NCBI GenBank assembly: GCA_029961685.1
Contig: JARWKL010000013.1
Location: forward strand, 27,744,922 to 27,808,921
Direction: 5' to 3'
DNA: 64,000 bases
From: Aristolochia californica
Taxonomy: Eukaryota; Streptophyta; Magnoliopsida; Piperales; Aristolochiaceae
Shown: in pieces, positions 22,139 to 37,041 of the stretch
How the letters are laid out: each line of letters starts with the position of its first letter
Position numbering within the stretch: position 1 is the first letter of the stretch
Notes under the pieces: model-generated
The model's input: the letters and a program-made list of their open reading frames with translations, nothing else
The model's database searches: none
Told to the model about the DNA's origin: nothing
Program-made: the position numbers and the translations under genes

Positions 22139-24272
22139 ATGAAGAATTTCCGGAAGGGATCGAAGTCGACTCCGAACACAGGCGAAGATATTCATGCAGC
22201 TGCAAGAACTGGCGATCTTCTGACCATTCAAACCATCAGCTTGTCCAATCCGTTATCCGTCAATTTGAGAGATAAACACTCGCGAACCCCGTATCCTCTC
22301 TTCCGTGTAATTTGCTTTTGCTGCATCTGTTTTTTTATTTTTCCAGTGATTAATTGATTTTTTCTAAGAAGAAGATGATGGAGAAGAATGAATTATTATT
22401 AAGATATTATAATTGTTCACCTGCTTTTGGACCTAATTTTGAAGTTCATCTATTTATTGTCTTCTGTATTTCTGGTCTTCTACTCAGATAACCTAGTTAG
22501 CATCTGTAACATTGATTTTTCTGTGAATTGCTGATGAGCATGGGGGGAAGGAAGGTGAAACGTGTTTAACTAAACCTATATGTATGTCGCTGCTGGGGAT
22601 TGAACCCTAGAGATTGCCTCTTCTCAGAGTTCACGGTTCAGACCTTTATCTGAGTCCGAGTGTTCTACTTCTGATGGAAGGACTTGCTCACCGAATTTCA
22701 GGGTTAAGCTTAGTTGCTGCAAACTCCAAATGTCTTCCAGTTCAGATCTTTTTACTACTTTTAATATCTGCCTTGGGCAGTAGGTGGTGAACCTTGCTTA
22801 AGAAATGGAACAGATCCCTTTGTACTCTGTTATCTGGTCAGCAGTGCTCACCTGATGAGCAAAAACAAATTTGAACAGCTAGTAAGAAAATCAATTATTT
22901 TTATTATTTATAATTTATTTAGGAGAGTTATTGAGTCTTGGGGTTGCATATTTCAGTCAAGAATATCTTTTGGAATTAGAAAATATAGTTATTTAAATTA
23001 GAGGATGGCATGAAGGATGTGAATGGAAAAAACTGAAGTGAGGGCAGTCCCTTGAATATTTATCAAGGAAAGGTTCTGCTTGTCCATTTGATGCAAGAGG
23101 GGGATTTGTGGACTAATCTATTATAGTAAAGCAGTTACTCCTGATATTTGTGGAATCCTTTGATGTATGGTGATCAATTTTGAGTTCCAGTGCCAGTGAG
23201 CTGAGTTTTATATAAAAGTAATCAACAAGTCTCTCTGTTAGGCAGGCATTCATGCATCAATGATCCTAAGAAGTGCCTCAATAAAGAATCCATGTATTCC
23301 TTGAACAAAGCCTATTTGTATTTATTTGAAACTGACTGTTGTTTTGGGTGTATCACTACATATTTTTCATCTAAACAGCTGTTTCAGTTAAGCATTTAAA
23401 CAAATGGAACTACTGTAGTTTGCAGACTGGCTGCAAAATGACTCACTTGCTTACCATGGTCTTAGCACGCAGATTAGCTATGAAATGAAGTTTCCAGCTT
23501 CTTCTGTGTATATCTGGATCTTTTGTTGGGTTTTTTGTTCAAATTATCTTTCCTTTAGTGCACATGCATTTTGGTTCGATTGAGTCATGTAGACCCAAGC
23601 CGAGTACATTGGTCATTATCCTTAACCGTAAATTATTTGGATTTAAGGCTGCATTTAGCTGCATGGGCAGGACAGGCTGAGGTGGTGAGTTATCTCTGCA
23701 AAAACAAGGCGGACGTCGGTGCTGCAGCAATGGATGATATGGGTGCCATTCATTTTGCTTCCCAAAAAGGCCATGTCGAGGTAGTGAGAATCCTTGTTCA
23801 ATCTGGAGTGTCTGTCAAAACTTCCAACAGGAAAGGTTTTACTCCACTGCACTATGCTGTCCAAGGATCCAACTTAGCACTCGCAAGGTACTTGATGCGT
23901 AAAGGTGCAAATCTATCTGCTAAGACGAAGGCTGGGAAGACCCCATTAGACCTTGCAAGCAATGAAGAAATCCGTTCATTTCTAGTAGAACAGGAAGAGG
24001 CAGCCAAGAAACCAGAAGAGCTGGAGGACACGATTGTAGAGGAAGCATCCTCAACAAAGTTGTCTAAAGATGAAAGTGGAAAGTCAGAGCAGGAGGACAG
24101 TGAAGACGAAACAAAGAAGAGGAAGGGTGCAGAAGCCGATTCTGAAAAGACTTCAGGAGAACCCAAGAAACCCAGAGTCACACTTAACCACCTACTAACC
24201 GAAGATGATGTAGAGGATGAAAATGCAGTAGATGCAGGAGGGAAGGAAAATGGACAAGAACAGAACTTGTGA
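22139..24272 (+). CDS. Ankyrin-repeat protein with an acidic, Lys-rich tail
   Basis: Exons 22139-22290 and 23648-24272 join in frame (ACC CC|G CTG CAT, giving TPLHLAAWAG) to 258 residues. Residues about 15-160 hold four to five ankyrin repeats, including TPLHLAAWAGQAEVVSYL, GAIHFASQKGHVEVV and TPLHYAVQGSNLALARYL. The rest is an acidic Glu/Asp/Lys-rich disordered tail with a KKRKGAEAD stretch that could act as a nuclear signal. Ankyrin domains bind protein partners; the partner here is not known. The only intron splits an ankyrin repeat and has U12-type signals. Family assignment is certain; the specific role is not. Confidence 0.92.
22291..23647 (+). other. Probable U12-type (minor spliceosome) intron
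   Basis: The donor is GTATCCTC, matching the U12 consensus GTATCCTT at seven of eight positions. TCCTTAAC, the U12 branch-site consensus, lies at 23619-23626, about 22 bases before the acceptor AG at 23646-23647. No polypyrimidine tract precedes the acceptor (TTTGGATTTAAG), as expected for U12 introns. The joined frame is correct. Confidence 0.85.
22560..22720 (-). mobile_element. SINE-like fragment inside the U12-type intron (weak)
   Basis: On the minus strand, AGGGTTCAATCCCCAGCAG resembles a pol III B box, and the region matches the look of tRNA-derived plant SINEs. No A box or target duplication could be fixed. Confidence 0.25.
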
Positions 24273-24700
24273 CAGGTATAAATTTCCTAACGAATGTGTA
24301 TGAAACTGATCTGGTCTTGTTGTAAGGACTAGGGGAGAAATTAGACTGAAAGTTCACTAGAGTTGTGTGTGTAGTCTGGCTCTGTGCATCTGTCAATCAG
24401 GCTAATGAACATCGATCAGCCTCGGGGTTTCCCGAGTCATGTTTCAATATAAGATGGAATCAAGATTATCCATTTGATGTAAGTGTTTATTCATTATAAT
24501 GAAGGAAATCTCAGGAGCATAGAAGGTAGAAGTTGCCATGAACGTTGTTGTGTCTTTTTTATTAATCAACTTAGGTTTGCAATTCATGTAGAATCACACG
24601 GATTCTTTTTAAGGAGGTAGTGACAAAAACTTAATATCTGTTTGCACTCCTCGGATGCAAACAAAAAGTTTGAAAGAAGTTGAAAAAAATTAAAAAGGAA

Positions 24701-24771
24701 TGCACCAGCCGGGAATCGAACCCGGGTCTGTACCGTGGCAGGGTACTATTCTACCACTAGACCACTGGTGC
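24701..24771 (-). tRNA. tRNA-Gly (GCC)
   Basis: The minus strand folds as a complete 71-nt tRNA. The acceptor stem is GCACCAG / CTGGTGC, the D arm carries GGTCTAGTGGTAGAAT, the anticodon loop is CTGCCAC with anticodon GCC, and the T arm is CCGGGTTCGATTCCCGG. No intron is present. A T-run (ATTTTTTTCAA) follows the 3' end as a pol III stop. Confidence 0.97.
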
Positions 24772-25380
24772 CTTGTCATTCATGTCTATAATTAGTAATA
24801 ATTATCTTACTCAATTCCATTCAGCTCTAACCATCAGATCTACAACAAAATAGGAAAAAAATGGTAGACATGAACAGCTGCATCAGTACTCGAACATTGG
24901 CGACTTCTGTTCAACTATTGTGGCTTTGTTACAAAACAAAATGTATCTGTGGTATTAACACTGGCGATTCTCATCTCGTAACAGTTGAACGAGCTGCGGC
25001 AAATCTGGAACAAAAATATCGAAACAGTAAACGAAAAGTTTGTCCTAACGATGCTCGCAGTGCTCCCGATCCAAGCAAAACAGAAATAGTTTTACTATAA
25101 AAACAATGGAAGAAGGCAAGAAAGAAAAGAGCGTCGGATTAGCTTTTACTGTAATTAACTTGATTTCGCAGGAAAATAAAAGAGAGCTTCAATAAAGAAT
25201 TAAAACAGCCGGTGAACTGTGTTCAAATCGTATCTAATAACAACGTAACAAAATTCCAAACATCAACAACAGCAAAATTTTAATTCATTGAAGAATTCAT
25301 GCTGGATGCAGACACCGATTCTCTTCCTGGGAATAACTAATTAACTTTCTAAAAATGGCCCTATAAGGGTGTCTCTTCTT
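24772..25380. other. Spacer between the tRNA and RPS3
   Basis: AT-rich with no convincing gene. A short + strand frame at 24861-25100 matches no family. The end nearest 25380 is probably the RPS3 3' UTR. Confidence 0.5.
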
Positions 25381-29724
<4,344 letters not shown>

Positions 29725-29768
29725 GGCTTACCTCCGGAGCAAGAGGTGTACTTCAACTCAAACGAACC

Positions 29769-29874
29769 AAACCCTAGATTGCTGCGAGGTGATGAAGTGG
29801 CTACTACCAAGGATGGATTGCTCTCCCACTTAGGTATTTATATTATCATGCTTGAAGATGGGTCGTAATGGGCC
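29769..29874 (-). promoter_or_regulatory. RPS3 promoter: telo-box, TATA box and site II motif
   Basis: Upstream of the RPS3 ATG are AAACCCTA on the + strand (29769-29776, a telo-box), a minus-strand TATAAATA (29835-29842, about 110 bases from the ATG), and TGGGCC on the + strand (29869-29874; GGCCCA on the minus strand, a site II element). This combination is common in promoters of plant ribosomal protein genes. Confidence 0.65.
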
Positions 29875-29879
29875 TCAGG

Positions 29880-30394
29880 GTTTTTATTGTGGTGTCAGTA
29901 ATGGGTTGCCTTTGGTTACTACCCAAAACACAACATGGTCAGATAACCGGAATTGGGTCAAGTTGAAAGGGATTTGGCCGGAAAGTCTGAATCCCTCTGG
30001 ATGACTCAACATGTCTAAACCAAAATTCCATCCGACTCGCTCAGAGTCACTGAGTGGATTCGACGAATCATATTCATAAACAGATCATCAAGACTCGTGA
30101 GCTCTATTTGACACTCCAATGAAACATGAATCTTCCCTCTCATTTATGGTCCCTTCCGTGGTAGCTAAGTTTCGAACCAGCAAAGTGACCCGAACTGCTT
30201 GCTTGCTCACAGTCTTCCTCATCAAGTCTGAGACAGACAAGGCAAATCCCTTTTGCTTTCGGGGCTGTGGAGGCTCCGGGTGGTTGTTATAAGGACGGTG
30301 GAAGTGGAGACAACTGCAGAGCATCTCCGCGAGTTTGGCCTCTTTTCTCACACCCACCAATTCATCCAGATACCCGAACGAAATTGCTAGAGGC
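29880..30394. other. Shared upstream region of RPS3 (-) and EF-hand paralogue 1 (+)
   Basis: About 670 bases separate the two divergent start codons. A minus-strand open frame of 102 codons at 30088-30396 has no recognisable domain and overlaps the start of the + strand gene; it is probably chance. The region is likely promoter and leader for both genes. Confidence 0.5.
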
Positions 30395-32779
30395 ATGGGC
30401 CTAAGTCTGAGGAAACTATGGGATAGAGTCGAAGGTGAGAACTAATTTCTACTCTGTTATGGCGTTTCTGAGCTTAATCTTATAGAAGCAGCTCCTTTAG
30501 GTTGTTCTTTTACATTTTGTGGAATGAAGCGCTTGGATTTTGGTAGAATGCGTACAGGTTGGAGTGAATGTATCTTTTGAAGGTTTTTTGTGTTTATCAA
30601 AGAGTGTTTCGTACTCGGGTTTTTTTTTTTTTTTTTTACATTTTCTTTTATGATACGAAAAGTGTTCTGGTCTATGATATGTGGACAGAGAGAGGGAATG
30701 AATTGCCTGCTGTTGCTTTCTTCGTGCTCGTTGTAAATTCTCAGACGGGGAAGTGTCCTAAATTTGTAACGAGAAGTAAATAACTTAGGCAGATGAAAAG
30801 AAAGATTGTCTGACTGGTTCTGAAAAATCCAATTCTTACAGACAGGTTCTATTGTCCATATTACATGGTGATGGGAGTGTTCTCACCAACGAAATACCTG
30901 GGATTGTTGTTACATGGTGATGGGAGTGTTCTCACCAACGAAATACCTGGGATTGTTGTCTCTGACTCTAAGGCAAAGGACTTTGAACTTGTTGATTAGG
31001 CAATCTTTGGTTAAGTGCTTAGCTGTGGCACTTTAAATTTTTTTTTTTTTTTTTTGGCGGCTTCTGTGTCTATGATGACAATAGAAATAATGACTAAATG
31101 CATCTCTTATTGGTTCATTTCCAAATTTGTGTCTTGTGCTGAGCACCGTAAGACATCCACAGATGACTGCAATGCTGAGAATGACTCGAGAGTCTGGCCA
31201 GGAGTTCACATTAAAACTTCAATATTTTCTACATACAGAGCCTGCCTCTCTTTCAGCTATTGTATTAAATGCTTCCAATGGCACCATAGTATTCTAACCG
31301 ATGAAAAGTCTTTGCAATACACCAATGCAAATTATAATTGCTTCTCCATCTTCATTCTGTTGAGCATGTTATTCTGTTCTTCACAAAAGGAGATTAATTG
31401 CATTTCTTTTGATAGCTATAACCTCTCCATGATGCATGTTATCCTTCTTGGGTGTAATCCATTGCCATATAGTTTTTCATGAATAATACTTTGCTTTAGT
31501 TGATTCCAATGAAGAGAAAGCATATGCAATACAAGACGTTACAATTTCTTGACCTATGCTTAGCTGGTTATTTGATGTCTGTCAGGTTTGATGTTAAGGT
31601 CTCAACCTTTTCATGAATGTTGCAGGAAGGAAAAATCTGCGTAAAATATGTGATAAAGCGTTCAAACAGTGTGTTGATCAGACTCAACAAGCAGGTTTGC
31701 ACGATTTGCACCTGAAAGATCTTCATCTTGCTACCCTGTTGGTTTATAAGTAAGACAGACCATCAAGTCTTTACTTTCCTGGATTTTGCTTTTGAAGCAG
31801 TAAAATGTGACTTAGCCAAGGGACTCCATGGGCACATTAGCACTGTAGATATATTAAGCTTTTGCAGTAATTCTCTCTATGTGTGTTGTTCCTTTTGATT
31901 TTTTTCTTTTAGTAACATATGCATATACCATTGCAGTGCTGTAAACAAACATTTCCCTGGTCCTCACAAGGACCCTCCCTCTCTAAGAGAAGTCAGAGAT
32001 CTGGTTGAGGTATGTTAACTTCTTTGTGCATTTTATGGCAAGACAATGTGAATACTGTACTACAGAAACTAAAGCACTTTTGATTCAGATGGTATCTTAG
32101 TTTTTTGTTATAGCTATTTTGAAGATGTTCGATCCCAACTCTTTTGGAACTTATCAAAATAAGAGATGTTCTGATGGTGGAGTGAAAACCTTTCAACAAA
32201 ATTGTTCTTAACGTGTCTTCGGATTTTTGGCTCGTTGATTTTCTTTGTTCGACATCCTATCATTTGAAAATTTTCTTTTGAATTTGTAGATGAATCTTTT
32301 AAACTGCATAAATCGGTTCAAATAATGAAATTCAGATTCTTCTTTTTGTAGTTTTGCAAGCAGATCCCCTGCCTGTAACATCACCAAGTACTAGATCTCC
32401 TAAAATGATCTTATATAAACACTGATAGTACCATCCATCAGTCACTTAAGCTGTTTGAGGAGGTTGTTTTTGTTTTTGAAGCAAAACAAAAAACTGTGAT
32501 TTGCAGATTTATCAAAATGAACAAAAAGAGAACCTTGACAGAGACGAGTTCTATGAAGTAATACTGAAGTGGGTATCGAAAGATCTTCGCAGATATGCTG
32601 CAGACAAATTTATACTAGCCCTTCTTGCAGCCCCCGCTCTGGCAGAACTCACTAAATTTGGGAGTCGAAAGGTGCCTCAAGTTGGTTGTGTTGTGGAAAA
32701 GGTTCCAACTTCAATTATTGTTTCTGCATATGCACTTGCATTAGTGCTTCTTCAGGACCCAACAATTGTTGTTGTTTAG
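30395..32779 (+). CDS. EF-hand family protein, tandem paralogue 1 (degenerate Ca2+ loop)
   Basis: Exons 30395-30434, 31626-31749, 31937-32009 and 32507-32779 join in frame to 169 residues. Exon sizes (40, 124, 73, 273) mirror those of the next gene (40, 127, 73, 270), with the same phases, so the two are tandem duplicates. Conserved blocks are DKAFKQCVDQT, LATLLVYN and NKHFPGPHKDPPS. Where the neighbour has a canonical EF-hand loop, this copy reads QNEQKENLDRDE; the Ca2+-binding D, N and D are replaced by Q, E and K, so Ca2+ binding is unlikely. The C-terminal half has two hydrophobic stretches (FILALLAAPALAEL and SIIVSAYALALVLL) that may bind membrane. Function is unknown. Intron 1 contains a perfect 49-bp tandem duplication. 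Confidence 0.85.
30861..30958. repeat. Perfect tandem duplication, 49 bp x2
   Basis: Copies at 30861-30909 and 30910-30958 are identical and start TTACATGGTGATGGGAGTG. They lie in intron 1 of EF-hand paralogue 1. The lack of any mismatch points to a very recent event or an assembly artefact. Confidence 0.95.
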
Positions 32780-33537
32780 TCTGCATTGAGTTCGATTGTG
32801 TTTAGTCCATGTTTTTGCATTTTTAGGAAAGGTTGGGAAAATATTTCTAGTAAAAATACGTCTCCAGGGACCATTTGAAAAGATACTCCAAAAAATAAAA
32901 AAAAATTAAAAGAAAAACTTCAATACCTCTGAACTTGTCGCTCCTTTCTTTGGTCTCTCTGATTCCCTCAATGCCGCAATTGTAAATAGGTATCGGTATT
33001 AATCATATGAAGTTATCTCTCTTATAATTATGATTAGTCATATGAATTAGATCTTTTTGTCTTGAAGGATTATGTTAAATCCTTTTATTTATTATTTATT
33101 ATTTTTATTAATTTACTATGTTTAATTGCGATGGATACAAATATTTGAAATGCAAAAAATAAAAAATTGTAAAAATTAATTCATCTTTCACGTTCACGAG
33201 TTTTGGCCATATCGCATATTCTGACTCGGATCAATCGGATCCTTTGTGGGTCCCAGGCGCCACTCCAACCACAACACGCTTCTTCTCGGCTTTCTCTTCC
33301 CTCCGTGATCTTCGGTACACGTGTATACTTCGAATTGAATTGCCAGATTTTTAAAACCAATAGAATAACGCCACGTTTCGGAATCTCTAAGGATCCAGGC
33401 GCCGTTCACGTTTCGTCAAGACGCCGTCGCGTACTGGGAGAGCTCGGGAGCTGTGACAGGGTGCTTCATTTTGGGGGACTTTCTGCTCCCGTCTACATTT
33501 TCGATCTCAGTTTTTCTTTCTTGCTTCGTATTTGATA
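32780..33537. other. Spacer between the EF-hand paralogues
   Basis: Probable 3' UTR to about 32900, then AT-rich spacer, then more GC-rich promoter and leader from about 33190. Open frames at 33194-33535 on both strands overlap and have no recognisable domain. Confidence 0.5.
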
Positions 33538-35946
33538 ATGGGACAGGTTTTGGCGACGATACAGGGGAAATTCCAAGGTAATATTTTGCTATCGGGAAGT
33601 TGTTTTTGTCTAGAATTAGCATCCATTCGGTTATGGTTTGAGACGACTCGAATTTTTGAGTTCTGTATATAGATTTTTTTTTATGAGTTTTTAAAGGCTT
33701 ATCGAGGGACTGTGGAGCTGGATCCTTCTTTTCCTGTTCTAGTTTGTTTAGTGGATTAGATGAGTTGGAGACATAGCTGAAGAATCAGAAATTGTTACTT
33801 TATTTTGATCGATATGTACTATTTTTCTGAATTCTTCCAGTTTTGGAGTTTGTCTTGAAGCTTTCTTTGATTTAAAGATCTTAGGCTGTGGGAGTACAGG
33901 TGGATCGTTGTTCGTACTTTCAGCTGTTTGTTCAGGTTCTTGTTCACGGTGTTTTTTCGTTTTCGGAAGGCGTATTTGAAGACTTCGCGTCTTTCTGAAG
34001 CTTGATATGTGTAGGGATTTTTTTTTTTTTTCAATATTTTCTTGTGTTGATTGCTTCCGAGCTTTTTTAAGTCTTTGCTGTCCAGTTTTGTTGTACTTTC
34101 TTGAGTTTTACGTTTATCTGGGGTTTTAGCTTTGATTAAATGAAGGGCTATGTAGCAGGAGATTGTGAAGGATTATCTTATTGGGTTAAATGAATGGTCT
34201 AAGAATACATGAAGGGTAAAAATATTCCTAGTACGATTCTGAAGCTGCCTTCTGTATGATTTAATTTGAATCAGTGTCCGATGTTTTCCTTCATTTTGAT
34301 GGTTTTTCTGAGCAGGTAAGCAATGGCGTCAAAGACAACTGCGAAAGATCTCAGACAGAGTATTTGATCATTTTAAAGATGACTCGGGAAAGGATCATCT
34401 GGCATTTGAAGAACTATATATTGCTATCCTTTTTGTGTACAAGTAATATTTTCTTATTCCTCAGAAGTCCTTAGTTTTCATCTTTTGTTGTACTCTGAAT
34501 GATTGATATCAAGAACTTCATTTAATTTTACTGCAGTGATATCAACAAGCATTTCCCTGGACCACACATCGACCCACCTTCTAAAGCAGATGTTAAATCT
34601 ATGATGGAGGTATGCGTTTTTTCTAGAGTCTTTTGCTTCTGATGGGGATAACTTTTCTTTTTGTCAATATTGTTTGATCAAAATATGTAGATTTTTAGAG
34701 AAGGTTAACTTTTAGTTGCTTGATATGCTCTTGCAAGGAAGTCGTGGAATACTGTAGAGCTGCATATTAATTACCCCTTAGATGCTCTTAGGCACTAGAG
34801 AGAAGGGACTATAATCCTTAAATGTTTGTGTCAAAATCTGCAGTTCATTTTAAACTGGGCAGCTTATGTCCTGCACTCAGAATCTGTACACGAGAGAAGA
34901 AGATATTTAGTATATGACATGATAAATATTATTGTACTGCTTAAACATTGTGTCCAACAACTTAATAGTTTTCATGAGCATATGTTTTTAAATATTTAGT
35001 GCAGCAGAATTTTCACGGTTATGACCTGTTTTGGTTTGAGAATCTTGCATTTGAAGGGTATTATTTCTAACATTGGGCATTGATAACATTTGCTTGACTT
35101 ATGATATCGAACATATTTTAATAGTATACATTCAGCAATGTAAAATTTTTCTTGTTTTACTTGATCAGTCATGTTATACCAGGACTCTTCCATGTCAAAT
35201 ACCATTGTTCTATTTAAATTCCATCTTGCCATTTAGGATTTGTCCGATGTAGTTGTAGCTGTTGGATGGTGCACATATGTTGCAAAACTAGAAAGATGAT
35301 ATAGCTCTGAACTCGTTAGTGGCAGAAATGCTGTTTCAACGGTCAAATTTTTATGCTTGCACATAATGGGTGGATAAAATGATGGAAGACTGCTTGAACA
35401 AGGTCTTTCATAGTGCAGATATAACAGGAACTAGGTGTATCATTTTCAACTGCTTTTAGTGCTTTCAGAAAAAAATAGGTGGCAGAAGAAAGTAAAATAT
35501 AGAAGATTTAGCGCGATTAACATCAGCAATAATCTATTACTTGTTCTGAAGTGCAATAATGTACAACGTAGTGTGGTAAAACATTTCTAGTCAAAACTCT
35601 ATAATTTTATCATTGAGTCTTGCTCAACAAAATTTTCCTTTTCTTTTTTTAATTTTGCACCTTTTTTTTCTGACAGACTTATGATGTAAACCTTGATGGG
35701 CAACTCAACCGTGAAGAATTTACTGAATTCATTCAGAAGTTGACAGCTGACACATTTGCAACAATTAGCCGGAATATGATTGTTGCTGTTATTGTGGCTC
35801 CTACTGTGGCATTATTAACAAAGAGAGCAACTGAAGGGGTCCCAGGTGTTGGTAAGGTGGTGCGGAGGATCCCCAATTCATTATATGCTTCCATCATCAC
35901 CCTTGGAGTGGTGTTACTCCAAAAATCCGGTGAGGAATTCGAGTAA
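33538..35946 (+). CDS. EF-hand Ca2+-binding protein, tandem paralogue 2
   Basis: Exons 33538-33577, 34316-34442, 34537-34609 and 35677-35946 join in frame to 169 residues. The first exon codes MGQVLATIQGKFQ. Shared blocks with paralogue 1 are the RKISDRVFDHF helix, LYIAILFVYN and NKHFPGPHIDPPS. A canonical EF-hand loop runs D83 to E94 (DVNLDGQLNREE), with D, N, D, G and the terminal E in place. A hydrophobic C-terminal half (MIVAVIVAPTVALL and SLYASIITLGVVLL) may be membrane-associated. It is a likely Ca2+ sensor, but the process is not known. The MGQ start could be compared with N-myristoylation sites (Gly2), though the consensus is only partly met. Confidence 0.88.
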
Positions 35947-36639
35947 CTGATTGTTTATTACTCCTGTGAACTTTAGCTAGAAGAAATGTCTGTAATTTTC
36001 TTCATGTGGATTGTTGTAATAAAATTTGCTAGTTGCAGAAAAACACCGATGTAATTATTTGTTTCCAGAAAGAACCTTCATGTACAAATCATTTTATGGA
36101 ATATTGCTAATTTCTACTTCCTCACTCAGCATTGTGATTGACCCTGTGCTATGATTCAAACAGCAGTGATAGTCTTTGACATAATGTCCAGCAAATACAA
36201 CTTTAGGAGCTACTCTAATCATATATTTAGGTTCTCTGAGAGCAGTAGTTCAGAACTTAAATTAACCAATGATTTAGTTTACTGGCCTGTTAAATGTAGT
36301 TTCTATATCCAAGGTGAATTAAGTGAAACAAGGCTATTGACTCATATAAGTTAAATTTCTTACTCAACTAAAATTTTGTAGTGTTGGGTATTTCAGTACA
36401 GCTAGGTTGAGTCTAGCATTATTGTCCTCTTACATTAATTACTGATTTACTAAATTCAGTTGTTGCCACGACCACTATGCATATTTCAATTTCTTTACTA
36501 TTTAGATCCTTTGTTATTTATTTTATTTTGGCTATCACTAAAATGTTTTACCTCAGTTAAAGGGATGAATTCAGTGTAAGGGAGAAGGGAGCTTGTAAGT
36601 GGCATACTTGTCATATTCATTAAAACTAGAAGAAAAGAA

Positions 36640-36900
36640 AAAAAAAGAGAAGGTTGGTCAATTCACATCAAAATTTGCTCTATTTTTAGAGTCAGGAGAC
36701 CAATACCTTAAAAAACTGGATCCAATTACTTTCAAACTCTCTTGCTTGCTTTTGTCTTTCATCAACTACTAATATCACTATAAATGTGCTCCAATTATAA
36801 TAATTGGTATCAGAGCAGTTGTTCCTAGGTTTGTAGGAGGATTACAAAAGTATGAAATCAATGTTGTTGAAGTTTTGATTCACATATCTTTACTATGGGG
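36640..36900 (+). mobile_element. Copia-type LTR retrotransposon remnant (primer-binding site)
   Basis: TGGTATCAGAGC at 36805-36816 is the classic plant Copia primer site, complementary to the 3' end of initiator tRNA-Met. It is preceded by AT-rich sequence that could be an LTR end and followed by GTTGTTCCTAGG. No gag or pol frame follows, so only a fragment remains. The boundaries are approximate. Confidence 0.55.
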
Positions 36901-37015
36901 TGATCTTTTTCTTTCATAGTTTACTTCAGGCACAAGGTCACAAGATACGGATGCAAGAATTATTCAGTCGAGTTGTAGTTCTTATTCATCCTCAAGTTTA
37001 TTGGTTTTTAGTTTC

Positions 37016-37041
37016 AGGGTTTAGGGTTTAGGGTTTAGGGG
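37016..37041 (+). repeat. Interstitial telomere-like repeat (TTTAGGG)3
   Basis: Three consecutive plant telomere units, AGGGTTTAGGGTTTAGGG, are followed by one imperfect unit. The run is too short to be a relic of a chromosome end with any certainty. Confidence 0.8.

Noticed and set aside
30088..30396. Minus-strand open frame of 102 codons between RPS3 and EF-hand paralogue 1
   Set aside because: It has no recognisable domain, overlaps the start of the + strand gene, and lies where both neighbours need promoter and leader.
31015..31482. 155-codon + strand frame in intron 1 of EF-hand paralogue 1
   Set aside because: It begins at a poly-T run, lacks any family match and lies wholly within a well-supported intron.
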